17,814 nucleotides of DNA from JAHJDO01 sp030671985 [NCBI: bacterium]. GTDB taxonomy: Bacteria > JAHJDO01. Position numbers and translations under genes: made by a program. Numbering within the stretch: the first letter of the stretch is position 1; every line of letters begins with the position of its first letter. The stretch spans positions 1 through 17,814 of the forward strand of contig DAOVHI010000008.1 of the NCBI GenBank assembly GCA_030671985.1, in the 5' to 3' direction. This document shows, piece after piece, positions 7,567-14,747 of this stretch. The notes under the pieces were generated by a model that did not search any database, was not told the DNA's origin, and was given only the letters and a program-made list of their open reading frames with translations.

Positions 7567-8620
7567 ACTTCAGATCGGAAATTTATCCGCAAATATACCT
7601 ATTGTTCAAGGAGGCATGGGTGTCAGAGTTTCTCTTGCTTCGCTGGCTTCAGCCGTAGCAAACGAAGGAGGCATTGGTACGATATCAAGCATTGGTCTCG
7701 GAGATCTCGAAGCTTCTAAGCAAGAATATGAAAGAATATCCAGAGAAGCATTAGCAAATGAGATTCGCAAGGCTAGGAGCATGACAGACGGTCACCTCGC
7801 AGTAAACTTTATGGGTGTGCTCAGCAACGTAAATGATCTTATTAAAGTCTCAGTACAAGAAGGAATTAAAATAATCGTATTCGGCGCCGGATTGCCAACT
7901 AAACTTCCCGCTTTGGTCGAGGATCCCAGTGTAAACCTTGTGCCTATTATCGGTTCTGCCAGAGTTGCAGAATTTATCCTGCGAACATGGGACAAACGAT
8001 ATGGAAGAACCGTCGACGGACTGATCCTTGAAGGACCATTGGCAGGGGGACATCTCGGTTTTTCAGTAGAACAGTTAGAACGTCCGGAGGAATATTCTCT
8101 CGAAAAGCTTCTGCCTGAAATCCTGGAAGCGATTAAACCGTATGAAGATAAATACGGAAAGAAAATTCCCATTATTACCGGAGGCGGTATTTATAATGGA
8201 AAAGATATTGCGCGAATGCTTTCTCTAGGCGCTTCAGGAGTTCAGATGGGAACTCGTTTTGTCTGTACCGAAGAATGCAATGTGTCCCGGCAATTCAAGC
8301 AAGCTTATCTGAAGGTCAAAAAAGAGGACATTGTTATTATTAAAAGTCCTGTCGGCATGCCCGGACGAGCAATAAATAATCGCTTTTTAAAGGATTTGAA
8401 AATTAAAGGAAAGCTGAAAATAAATTGTCCTTACAGATGCCTCACGGCCTGCAAAGTTAAAACTGCAAGATATTGTATTGCGCAGGCTCTTGTAAATTCC
8501 TATTTTGGCGATGTGGATCACGGCCTCATTTTCTGCGGACAGAATGCGTATCGCATCAGTAAAATTACTACAGTTAAAGAACTTATCCAAGAACTTCTAT
8601 CCGGACTCAAAGAAGCATAA
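7553..8620 (+). CDS. FMN-dependent oxidoreductase of the nitronate monooxygenase / FabK family
   Basis: The 355-aa product is a TIM-barrel flavoprotein: IPIVQGGMGVRVSLASLASA at the N-terminus, EGPLAGGHLGF with the family's His (H167), IITGGGIYNGKDI and ASGVQMGTRFVCTEEC (phosphate-binding region). Members either oxidise nitronates or, as FabK, reduce enoyl-ACP. Direct overlap with fabF favours a role in fatty-acid synthesis or modification, but sequence alone does not settle it. The C-terminal extension has clustered cysteines (C292, C296, C300, C308) and then an FCGQNAYRI stretch, which I recall from some nitronate-monooxygenase-annotated proteins of anaerobes; it could bind metal or an Fe-S cluster. 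The ATG at 7553 is preceded by GGAG. Confidence 0.85.
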   Translation: MKIPKLQIGNLSANIPIVQGGMGVRVSLASLASAVANEGGIGTISSIGLGDLEASKQEYERISREALANEIRKARSMTDGHLAVNFMGVLSNVNDLIKVSVQEGIKIIVFGAGLPTKLPALVEDPSVNLVPIIGSARVAEFILRTWDKRYGRTVDGLILEGPLAGGHLGFSVEQLERPEEYSLEKLLPEILEAIKPYEDKYGKKIPIITGGGIYNGKDIARMLSLGASGVQMGTRFVCTEECNVSRQFKQAYLKVKKEDIVIIKSPVGMPGRAINNRFLKDLKIKGKLKINCPYRCLTACKVKTARYCIAQALVNSYFGDVDHGLIFCGQNAYRISKITTVKELIQELLSGLKEA

Positions 8621-8877
8621 GAAATATTTATGTTTTATATTTCAAGAAATGAAAGTGTTAATGCGTTTTTTATTGAGGTTTTAAGCAATTTTACGTATAG
8701 TAGCACTAAATTAACAATAAACATTCAATGATTAATGTTAGGCGTTTATCAAATAACCCCGAAAGGGAGTAAATTTGAGGCAAATTTTGATTGGTGTTTT
8801 AAAAGTTTGTCCACGATTACGAAAATCAAAGCAGATCACAAATACAGTAATATTCAGATTTTTTCAAAGGTAAAAAA
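8621..8877. other. intergenic region upstream of the methylase gene
   Basis: This 257-base gap holds a promoter-like element at 8673-8701, a short inverted repeat (AACATT/AATGTT, arms 8720-8725 and 8734-8739), a tiny CCC-cgaaa-GGG hairpin near 8758-8767, and a weaker TTGAGG-N17-TTTAAA pair at 8775-8803. No small gene or terminator was recognised. Confidence 0.5.
8673..8701 (+). promoter_or_regulatory. sigma70-like promoter upstream of the methylase module
   Basis: TTGAGG (8673-8678), a 17-base spacer and TATAGT (8696-8701). The context closely resembles the fabF promoter (shared TTTCAAG, ATGCGTTTTT, TTTTA..CGTATAGTA and CTAAA blocks). It would give a leader of about 170 bases before the methylase. 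Confidence 0.5.
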
Positions 8878-11800
8878 ATGGATGTATTAGAAAAATTATA
8901 TTCAGATCTGGATTTTAAAAACGGTGAGTTGTTTTCGTCTGCCGATACTCCGAATTTTTGTCATAAAGATGTATGGCTGGAAAAAGGGGAGTGGCTCTCT
9001 GCAGCGAAACGAGCTGGCGCTGAAAAAGTCTTTTTTATTGAGAATAATCCAATTGCCGTTTTTGCAAAGTGTGGAGAAAGTGATGTGGAAAGGCACAAGG
9101 CATTCAATCGTATTTGGAGCCTTGCACGCCCCCGGCTACTGTTTTTAGCTTCGCATGGTGAAATAGCTATCTATGACCTGGCTCAAAAGCCGTTTGATTT
9201 TTCAGAAAAAAAAAGTAAAAATCGAAATAAACTTGAAACGCTGATTACACTACAGAACATAGAAAAAGCTGCTCAAAAATTACAGGACTTTCACCGCAAC
9301 AACATTGAATCGGGAAAGATTTTTGAGAAAGGTCGTTTTGGTGACCTGAAAAATCGAGCAGATAAGTCTCTGATACGAGACTTGAAAACTGTTCGCCGTG
9401 AATTAATTCAGACCGGTTTATCTGGTAAAAAAGTAAAGTACGCTCATGCACTGATTGGCCGTTCTATTTTTATCCGTTATTTGGAAGACCGTCAAATTTT
9501 GACGGAAGAATATTTTCGTAACGTGGCACGAAAGACAGCCGGGTGGACAGACATTCTGAAGAATGGATCAGAACACACCGCATTTGACTTTTCGAAAAAT
9601 AATCCTTTCTACCCGCGTGTTCTGGGAAATAAGGATTTTACTTACGCATTGTTCAGATCATTGGCTCGCGATTTTAACGGCGATATGTTTCCTGATGTGG
9701 ATGCAGAAGAAGCAACGGTAGAGCAGCCTCATTTGAATCGCGTTCAAGAACTCTTTTACGGCAATGCCGGTATTCAAAAAAAACTATTTTTCTATTCTTA
9801 CCGTTTTGACATTGTACCGCTTGATATTATCAGTTCAATTTATGAGGAGTTTTATCATCCTGCAACCATTGATGAGGAAAAGAAAAATAAAGTCCGTCAG
9901 GACGGGGCGTATTATACTCCGCCTGTTTTGGCGGAATTTGTTCTTTCCAGAACATTGACCTCTGAAGTCTTAAAAAAAGCTCCTCGCGTACTTGATCCTG
10001 CCTGTGGTTCAGGGATTTTTCTTGTTGAAGCATTCCGTCGAATAGTTCGCTATAAACAATATGAAAAAGATACTCCTTTGTCATTCAATGAATTGAAAGA
10101 TATTCTGCAAAAACAGATAGCTGGGATTGAAGTCAACAAAGAAGCAGCTGGGATTGCCGCATTTAGCTTGTATCTCTCCATGTTGCATTATCTTGATCCT
10201 CCTTCGATTAACGAGCAGATAAAACAGGGCAATAAGCTTCCTAATTTGATTGCGTCAAACAACCGTTCTAAACATCATTATCATTGTATATGGGTCGGTA
10301 ATACGTTTAACGTGAAAGACATTGAGAGTAATCCGTTGTGGATGAAACGTTTTGGTACTCAATGTGCCGATGTGATTGTCGGAAATCCACCGTGGGGCGC
10401 ACTGGGGAAAAAGTCAGATGAAGTAACCAAAATTCGGGAACGGGTTATGCTTGAATGGTGTCATAAAAATGATAAACCAATTGGAGATAATGAAAAGTCC
10501 CAAGCTTTTCTCTGGCGAGCGCTTGACTTTCTCAAAGATGGCGGAAGAGCGGGAATGCTTGTATCAGCAGGGATCTTATTTAAGCATGGCTCAACGACTC
10601 AGACTTTTCGTGAGCAGTGGATGAATAGCGTGCGCCTGAAGGAAGTTTTTAACTTTACGCATGTAAGGAAATTTTTTTTCAAAGGAGGAGTATCTCCATT
10701 TTTATCTGTCTGCTTTATAAAAGGAAGGCAAAAAGATTTTCCTGTAACTTACTGGTCTGCAAAACAGGTGATTGCTTTGGTAAAAACGCAGTCTGTGATT
10801 CTGTCAAAGTATGATGCCCATATTCTGCGAAATGAAAATCTAACCTCTAGTAAGTTGTGGAAAAGTTATTGGTTTGGTCGACATAGTGACTGGTTATTTA
10901 TTCAAACAATCAGTCGTTGGAAGCGCTTGCTTTCTGTTGTTGACAAGAAGACTTCTGCTCGCGGCTTTCAAGAAGGCAATCGATTAAAAAAATCAGACTG
11001 GCTTCTTAAATACAGAGAACTTCCTGTAACTGAATTCGAAAAATATTCCATTATTGATGATGATATGCTTATTGATCCTCCTAATCGGGTAGAATCACGT
11101 GGAAAGAATGAAGAAATATATTCAGGAAGTCGAATTTTAATTAAGCGAGGAATTCAGCAAAAGCAGGAACCCAAAGGACAAATAATTTCAAATTTTATTG
11201 AAGAGAAGTTTTGTTTTAGAAATTCCATTCACTGTATAAAACTTTCAAATAAGAACAAAAATAATTATTTGCTTCTACAAGGAATATTATGGTCATCTTT
11301 TGCAAGGTTTTTCTTTTTTTTCACCTCTTCCAATTGGGGTTTATGGCATTATGAGATTCATCTGGAAGAAATATTTAATTTTCCGGTTGGTAATTTATTT
11401 GAAAAGAGTAATAAAATGGCTAATAAAGTCATTGCTATCGTTGATAAACTCCGCAACTATCATCCTCAAAAACAGGATATTCTAAATCTTGACGGTGTAC
11501 CCGAAAAGAAGATTGAAGCAAAACGCAGGAAATGGGAAATAGAATTGGATGAGGCAGTCTTTGAACTTTACGGATTAAATGAAGAACAAAAAGATTTGAT
11601 CCACGATTGCTGTGAAGTTATACTACCATTTTTCTACCAGCCGTTTGACGGCATCGGCGCTATGCCTGCGGTAGTCGGCAATGATCGGTTTTGGATTGAA
11701 ACTTATATAAAGATTTTTTCCAGACGCTGGAACGCTTATCTTGGGAATGATGAAGAAATACGTGCGAAAGTTCATGTGGGCGCACATGGCAATATGCTGG

Positions 11801-12075
11801 CAGTCGAGTTTTTTCCGGCAGACAAAGGAGATAGTTGGAATCTAAAACCAAAAAATGATTCATGGAGATATATTCTGGAACAAATTGGTAAAGCATTACC
11901 ACAGCCCATGGGAATTTCTCAGATATTATTGGACGGTTTAGTTTATGTTATTTCAGACGATAAAATTATTATTATCAAGCGCAATACAAAACGTTTTTGG
12001 ACTCGCAGTCTTGCGCGGGAAGACGCTAACGCGACGTTGTGTAAAGCAATGCAGAAAGATGGGAGAGATTCGTAG
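8878..12075 (+). CDS. Eco57I/type IIG-like N6-adenine DNA methyltransferase of a restriction-modification module
   Basis: This 1065-aa protein is built around an N6-adenine DNA methylase. GAYYTPP (343-349) precedes motif I, VLDPACGSGIF (371-381). Motif II is GIEVN (416-420, acidic E418) and motif IV is the catalytic GNPPWG (502-507). Residues 1-140 form a separate N-terminal domain of the type found on large Eco57I-like methylases. About 150-330 is helical (KNRADKSLIRDLKTVRREL, then YAHALIGRSIFIRYLEDRQ). About 600-880 should hold the target recognition domain. VFELYGLNEEQ near 893 closes the methylase part, and about 930-1065 is an extra domain I cannot assign. No clear nuclease triad is visible in the N-terminus. 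AAAGG precedes the ATG by 7 bases. The gene overlaps the next by one base (TAGTG), arguing that the two act together. GC and position between housekeeping blocks suggest an acquired defence module. Confidence 0.85.
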   Translation: MDVLEKLYSDLDFKNGELFSSADTPNFCHKDVWLEKGEWLSAAKRAGAEKVFFIENNPIAVFAKCGESDVERHKAFNRIWSLARPRLLFLASHGEIAIYDLAQKPFDFSEKKSKNRNKLETLITLQNIEKAAQKLQDFHRNNIESGKIFEKGRFGDLKNRADKSLIRDLKTVRRELIQTGLSGKKVKYAHALIGRSIFIRYLEDRQILTEEYFRNVARKTAGWTDILKNGSEHTAFDFSKNNPFYPRVLGNKDFTYALFRSLARDFNGDMFPDVDAEEATVEQPHLNRVQELFYGNAGIQKKLFFYSYRFDIVPLDIISSIYEEFYHPATIDEEKKNKVRQDGAYYTPPVLAEFVLSRTLTSEVLKKAPRVLDPACGSGIFLVEAFRRIVRYKQYEKDTPLSFNELKDILQKQIAGIEVNKEAAGIAAFSLYLSMLHYLDPPSINEQIKQGNKLPNLIASNNRSKHHYHCIWVGNTFNVKDIESNPLWMKRFGTQCADVIVGNPPWGALGKKSDEVTKIRERVMLEWCHKNDKPIGDNEKSQAFLWRALDFLKDGGRAGMLVSAGILFKHGSTTQTFREQWMNSVRLKEVFNFTHVRKFFFKGGVSPFLSVCFIKGRQKDFPVTYWSAKQVIALVKTQSVILSKYDAHILRNENLTSSKLWKSYWFGRHSDWLFIQTISRWKRLLSVVDKKTSARGFQEGNRLKKSDWLLKYRELPVTEFEKYSIIDDDMLIDPPNRVESRGKNEEIYSGSRILIKRGIQQKQEPKGQIISNFIEEKFCFRNSIHCIKLSNKNKNNYLLLQGILWSSFARFFFFFTSSNWGLWHYEIHLEEIFNFPVGNLFEKSNKMANKVIAIVDKLRNYHPQKQDILNLDGVPEKKIEAKRRKWEIELDEAVFELYGLNEEQKDLIHDCCEVILPFFYQPFDGIGAMPAVVGNDRFWIETYIKIFSRRWNAYLGNDEEIRAKVHVGAHGNMLAVEFFPADKGDSWNLKPKNDSWRYILEQIGKALPQPMGISQILLDGLVYVISDDKIIIIKRNTKRFWTRSLAREDANATLCKAMQKDGRDS

Positions 12076-12752
12076 TGGAACGACGCGTTATACCTTCCAT
12101 CTCCGATTTATGGAACCGACATGAAGCACTCTATGTTGATGTTTTTTCAATAGCACTTGCTCTATTGTCAAAAAAAGCATGTCCTTTGAATCATGAAGAC
12201 AAAATTTCAGAACAGCTTTGTCCTATTCTAAACACTGTATGTTTCAATGAAGGGACCAAACGAAATTGTGAAATTCGTACGCCTGATTGGGAAAAACCCA
12301 TTCAGCCTGTGACTAATAATGAACTGAAAGGCAGAAGGGGAAACTGCCCTGATTTTACCTGCAAATGTTATAATCCGTTTGCTTCATACCCCGAAGAACA
12401 TGAAATAGTCTTGCATATTGAATGTAAACGTCTGGGTAACCCAACCAGTAAAAGGTGGAAACTTAATGAGAATTATGTGATCAAGGGAATAAAACGCTTC
12501 GATTGCCCCACACATAAGTATGGCGAATGGGCGTCTTCCGGAATGATGATTGGTTACATCATAAACATGAAACCGGAACAGATCGTTTGTGAGGTAAACA
12601 ACTTTCAGCAAAAACAATTTCCAAATAATTCATCGCTTTCTTTTGATTTTATTAACTCGCCTGTGTTCAGAGGAAAACAAAATCTGAAACGAAAAAATGT
12701 AAATCCCAAATTTTTTCAACTTGTCCATTTATGGGTGGATTTAAGAGTATAA
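12075..12752 (+). CDS. PD-(D/E)XK-like predicted nuclease, partner of the methylase
   Basis: This 225-aa protein starts at a GTG coupled to the methylase stop (TAGTG), with GGGAG 9 bases upstream. The central region has a PD-(D/E)XK pattern: P92-D93 in NCPDFTCK, then a hydrophobic strand HEIVLHIECKRLG with E116-x-K118. After it come NENYVIKGIKRF, THKYGEWASSGMMIGYI and a basic C-terminus. I recall similar ECKRLG proteins beside large adenine methylases, but know of no assigned function. By context it is probably the restriction endonuclease, or a nuclease subunit, of the module. No membrane segment or signal peptide is evident. Nuclease activity is inferred from one motif and from the gene pairing. 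Confidence 0.6.
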   Translation: MERRVIPSISDLWNRHEALYVDVFSIALALLSKKACPLNHEDKISEQLCPILNTVCFNEGTKRNCEIRTPDWEKPIQPVTNNELKGRRGNCPDFTCKCYNPFASYPEEHEIVLHIECKRLGNPTSKRWKLNENYVIKGIKRFDCPTHKYGEWASSGMMIGYIINMKPEQIVCEVNNFQQKQFPNNSSLSFDFINSPVFRGKQNLKRKNVNPKFFQLVHLWVDLRV

Positions 12753-12874
12753 CTTTTTTATACAGGAAACAAAACGGATTGGGATGGAAATATCTTGATG
12801 GATGCGCATGATAATGGGATGAGTACAGATTTTAAAAACCAGTTATTCCAATCGCTAGACTCTAAATCCCCCTA

Positions 12875-12970
12875 CTATCGGAACCTGAACCCATTCTTAG
12901 CAGAGAAACCTCTGGTAAATTCTTCAAAAGATACTTTTCTACTACCCTCAAGCTGTATGTCCTTAATCAA
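12875..12970 (-). pseudogene. fragment of the 3' end of fmt
   Basis: On the minus strand this stretch reads, in frame, LIKDIQLEGSRKVSFEEFTR followed by GFSAKNGFRFR and a TAG stop. It aligns without gaps to the last 30 or so residues of the intact fmt product (LIKEVQLEGGRKVSFEEFTR, then GHPVKKGFRLNSG), with 22 of 30 aligned residues identical. No remainder of fmt precedes it, so it is a truncated copy. Confidence 0.85.
12882..12970. repeat. direct repeat, copy 1 (fmt 3' end)
   Basis: Aligns gap-free with 14752-14840, offset 1870 bases, about 76 of 89 positions identical by hand count. Longest shared runs are CTCTGGTAAATTCTTC and AAAGATACTTTTCTAC. Confidence 0.85.
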
Positions 12971-13002
12971 GTCTAAAATCCGTATTTTTACACAAAAACC
13001 CA

Positions 13003-13031
13003 TTGACACATAATAAATTATTCACTATCTT
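13003..13031 (+). promoter_or_regulatory. sigma70-like promoter for the response regulator
   Basis: Perfect TTGACA (13003-13008), 17-base spacer, TATCTT (13026-13031), 42 bases upstream of the start codon. Confidence 0.7.
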
Positions 13032-13073
13032 GAACACGATGAAGATAACTGTTCAATAAGGAGTGGATAAATT

Positions 13074-13505
13074 ATGAAATTAAGAGCTTTAGTATTTGAA
13101 GATGATGAGAGTATTTGTTTTATGATTGCTTCAATTCTTGAAAAAAGAGGATATGAAGTTTTTAAATTTTCTGAAGTAGGGGGTTGTCCTCTTTTTTTAA
13201 AACAAGATTGTCCTTGCCCGTTAAATTATGTCTGTGCTGATATTATTATTACCGACATTAACATGTCTGGGATAAACGGTCTTAATTTCATTGAAAATCA
13301 ATTAAATCATGGCTGTAAAGCTGAAAATATTGGTGTAATGTCCGGCACTTGGGACGATAATCAAATTAAGCAAGCCAATAAATTAAACACGCATATTTTT
13401 CATAAACCATTTGAACTGGAAAATCTTTTTAGTTGGCTAGAAGCTTGCGAAAGCAAAATAGATCCCGAAAGAAAGTTATCAGACTGGTTCATTAATAATA
13501 AATAA
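13074..13505 (+). CDS. stand-alone CheY-like response regulator with cysteine-rich insert
   Basis: This 143-aa single receiver domain has the acidic pocket E9-D10-D11, phosphoacceptor D61 in IIITDINMSG, the switch serine S90 in VMSG, and the conserved lysine K111 in FHKPF. There is no output domain; the C-terminal 25 residues are a short helix. A Cys-rich insert lies between the first helix and the phosphorylation strand (C38, C46, C48, C54), absent from classical CheY. Related single-domain regulators with this CPL...CPC insert exist to my recollection in other anaerobes. No histidine kinase is present in this window. AAGGAG precedes the ATG by 10 bases and a strong promoter is upstream. Its GC is low (one counted 60-base line is 28%), in contrast to the next gene. 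Confidence 0.88.
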   Translation: MKLRALVFEDDESICFMIASILEKRGYEVFKFSEVGGCPLFLKQDCPCPLNYVCADIIITDINMSGINGLNFIENQLNHGCKAENIGVMSGTWDDNQIKQANKLNTHIFHKPFELENLFSWLEACESKIDPERKLSDWFINNK

Positions 13506-13553
13506 ATTAATGGGATTATCTACCCTTCCCCAATACCTGCGTTCATATTTGAC

Positions 13554-14747
13554 ATGAATAATAAAGACACAATTACACTGAGAATCCAAGACGTGGTCTA
13601 CCGCGGACGTGGTTTGGCGCGGCTGGACGGCATGGTCTACTTTATTGACGGTGTGCTCCCTGATGAACTGGTGCGGGTACGGATCAGAAAGCAAAAAAAG
13701 AACTGTGCCGAGGCTGACATGGTGGAGATTCTGGAGGAATCGTCCCTGCGTATCGTGCCGTCTTGTGAGTTTGCTGAGAAATGTGAGGGATGTTGTTACC
13801 AACATATGGAACATGACGCAGAAATAGAATTCAAGCAGAAACAGCTTGTGAACCTTCTTGAACACATGGGCGGATGTTCTGAAGTGACCTGCAGAGAACC
13901 GATACGATGCCCATCCGCACTCGGATACCGGAACAAGATATCCATGCACGTGAAGAGACGGGGAAATGACAGGACTTTTGGATACTACATGAAGGACAAT
14001 AAGACCGTTCTTGATATCCCGAATTGCCCGTTGGCAATGAGCCCCCTTAACAATCTTCTGACAGAACTTCGAAAGGATTCATCATTCGGATGCGGTACAT
14101 CAGTCAATCTCAGGTACACGGAGCATGATGGCGCAGTGTATTGGACTAATCGCATCGTGCCTTCCAGCGCGAGACTGGTTGAGAAAACACCGCTTGGCAA
14201 TGTCAGCGTTCCAATAAAAAGTTTCTTCCAGACGAACCCACAGGTAACAGATGCGCTTTTCGACAGCTTGTCCGAAATACTAAATCGTACTGAACCTGAG
14301 ACAGTGATAGATATCTACTGTGGAGTGGGCATTTTTGCGTTCACAGCGGCAAAGATCGGAGCAAAAACAGTACTAGGCATCGATACAGACAAGCGCGCGA
14401 TCAATGCGGCAATACGCAACGGACAAACTCTGGATCTTGCTCAAGTGATGTTCCGGCATGGTTACGCAGAAGATCTACTAGAAGAAGCGCTGGACAAATT
14501 TAATATCAAGAACACGGCAGTAATACTTGATCCGCCGCGTGCCGGATTGGTGAAACGGGTAATTGAGATTTTAGGAAGAAAGAAACCTCGTGATATTATT
14601 TATGTGTCATGCGCGGCAGATACGATGGCACGTGATGTGAAGCTTCTGACCAATCATGGCTATCAACTTATAGACACAGGGCTCGTGGACATGTTCCCGC
14701 GCACCGCATATTTCGAATCCATCACACACCTGAGCTCATCATCCTGA
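13554..14747 (+). CDS. rlmD: 23S rRNA (uracil-C5)-methyltransferase, RlmD/RumA type
   Basis: This 397-aa SAM-dependent methyltransferase forms m5U in rRNA. Residues 6-65 are a TRAM RNA-binding domain (IQDVVYRGRGLARLDG). The [4Fe-4S] ligands C71, C77, C80 and C158 have RumA spacing (C-x5-C-x2-C, then NCPL). The catalytic domain has VIDIYCGVGIFAFTAAKIG (SAM site), VILDPPRAGL, and the nucleophilic cysteine in DIIYVSCAADTMARD. The Fe-S cluster separates it from TrmA. RlmD (U1939) versus RlmC (U747) cannot be settled by reading. GC is higher than its neighbours' (counted 60-base lines give 57, 52, 45 and 38%), so transfer is plausible. No ribosome binding site is obvious before the ATG, 48 bases after the response regulator stop. 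Its stop overlaps that of the convergent fmt by 9 bases. Confidence 0.9.
   Translation: MNNKDTITLRIQDVVYRGRGLARLDGMVYFIDGVLPDELVRVRIRKQKKNCAEADMVEILEESSLRIVPSCEFAEKCEGCCYQHMEHDAEIEFKQKQLVNLLEHMGGCSEVTCREPIRCPSALGYRNKISMHVKRRGNDRTFGYYMKDNKTVLDIPNCPLAMSPLNNLLTELRKDSSFGCGTSVNLRYTEHDGAVYWTNRIVPSSARLVEKTPLGNVSVPIKSFFQTNPQVTDALFDSLSEILNRTEPETVIDIYCGVGIFAFTAAKIGAKTVLGIDTDKRAINAAIRNGQTLDLAQVMFRHGYAEDLLEEALDKFNIKNTAVILDPPRAGLVKRVIEILGRKKPRDIIYVSCAADTMARDVKLLTNHGYQLIDTGLVDMFPRTAYFESITHLSSSS

Larger units (their letters stand above)
12753..13073. other. intergenic region with a degraded fmt fragment
   Basis: The 321 bases between the nuclease-like gene and the response regulator contain a remnant of the 3' end of fmt (12875-12970) and a good promoter (13003-13031). 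The first 120 bases hold nothing I recognise; a 72-codon open frame on the plus strand here is mostly antisense to the fmt remnant. Confidence 0.7.

Noticed and set aside
7792-8172. 126-codon minus-strand frame
   Set aside because: It is antisense to the flavoprotein gene and shows no features of its own.
8720-8739. AACATT/AATGTT inverted repeat as an operator or terminator
   Set aside because: Six-base AT-rich arms are expected by chance in such sequence, and there is no T-run; listed only within the intergenic description.
8878-12752. BREX, DISARM or classical type I system
   Set aside because: No HsdR/HsdS-like, PglZ, DrmA/DrmB or helicase genes flank the methylase; the neighbours are fabF-type genes and an orphan response regulator.
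12795-13013. 72-codon plus-strand frame between the nuclease-like gene and the response regulator
   Set aside because: Most of it is antisense to the fmt remnant, with no ribosome binding site and no recognisable protein.
13479-13949. 156-codon minus-strand frame
   Set aside because: It is antisense to the 3' end of the response regulator and to rlmD, both with clear motifs.
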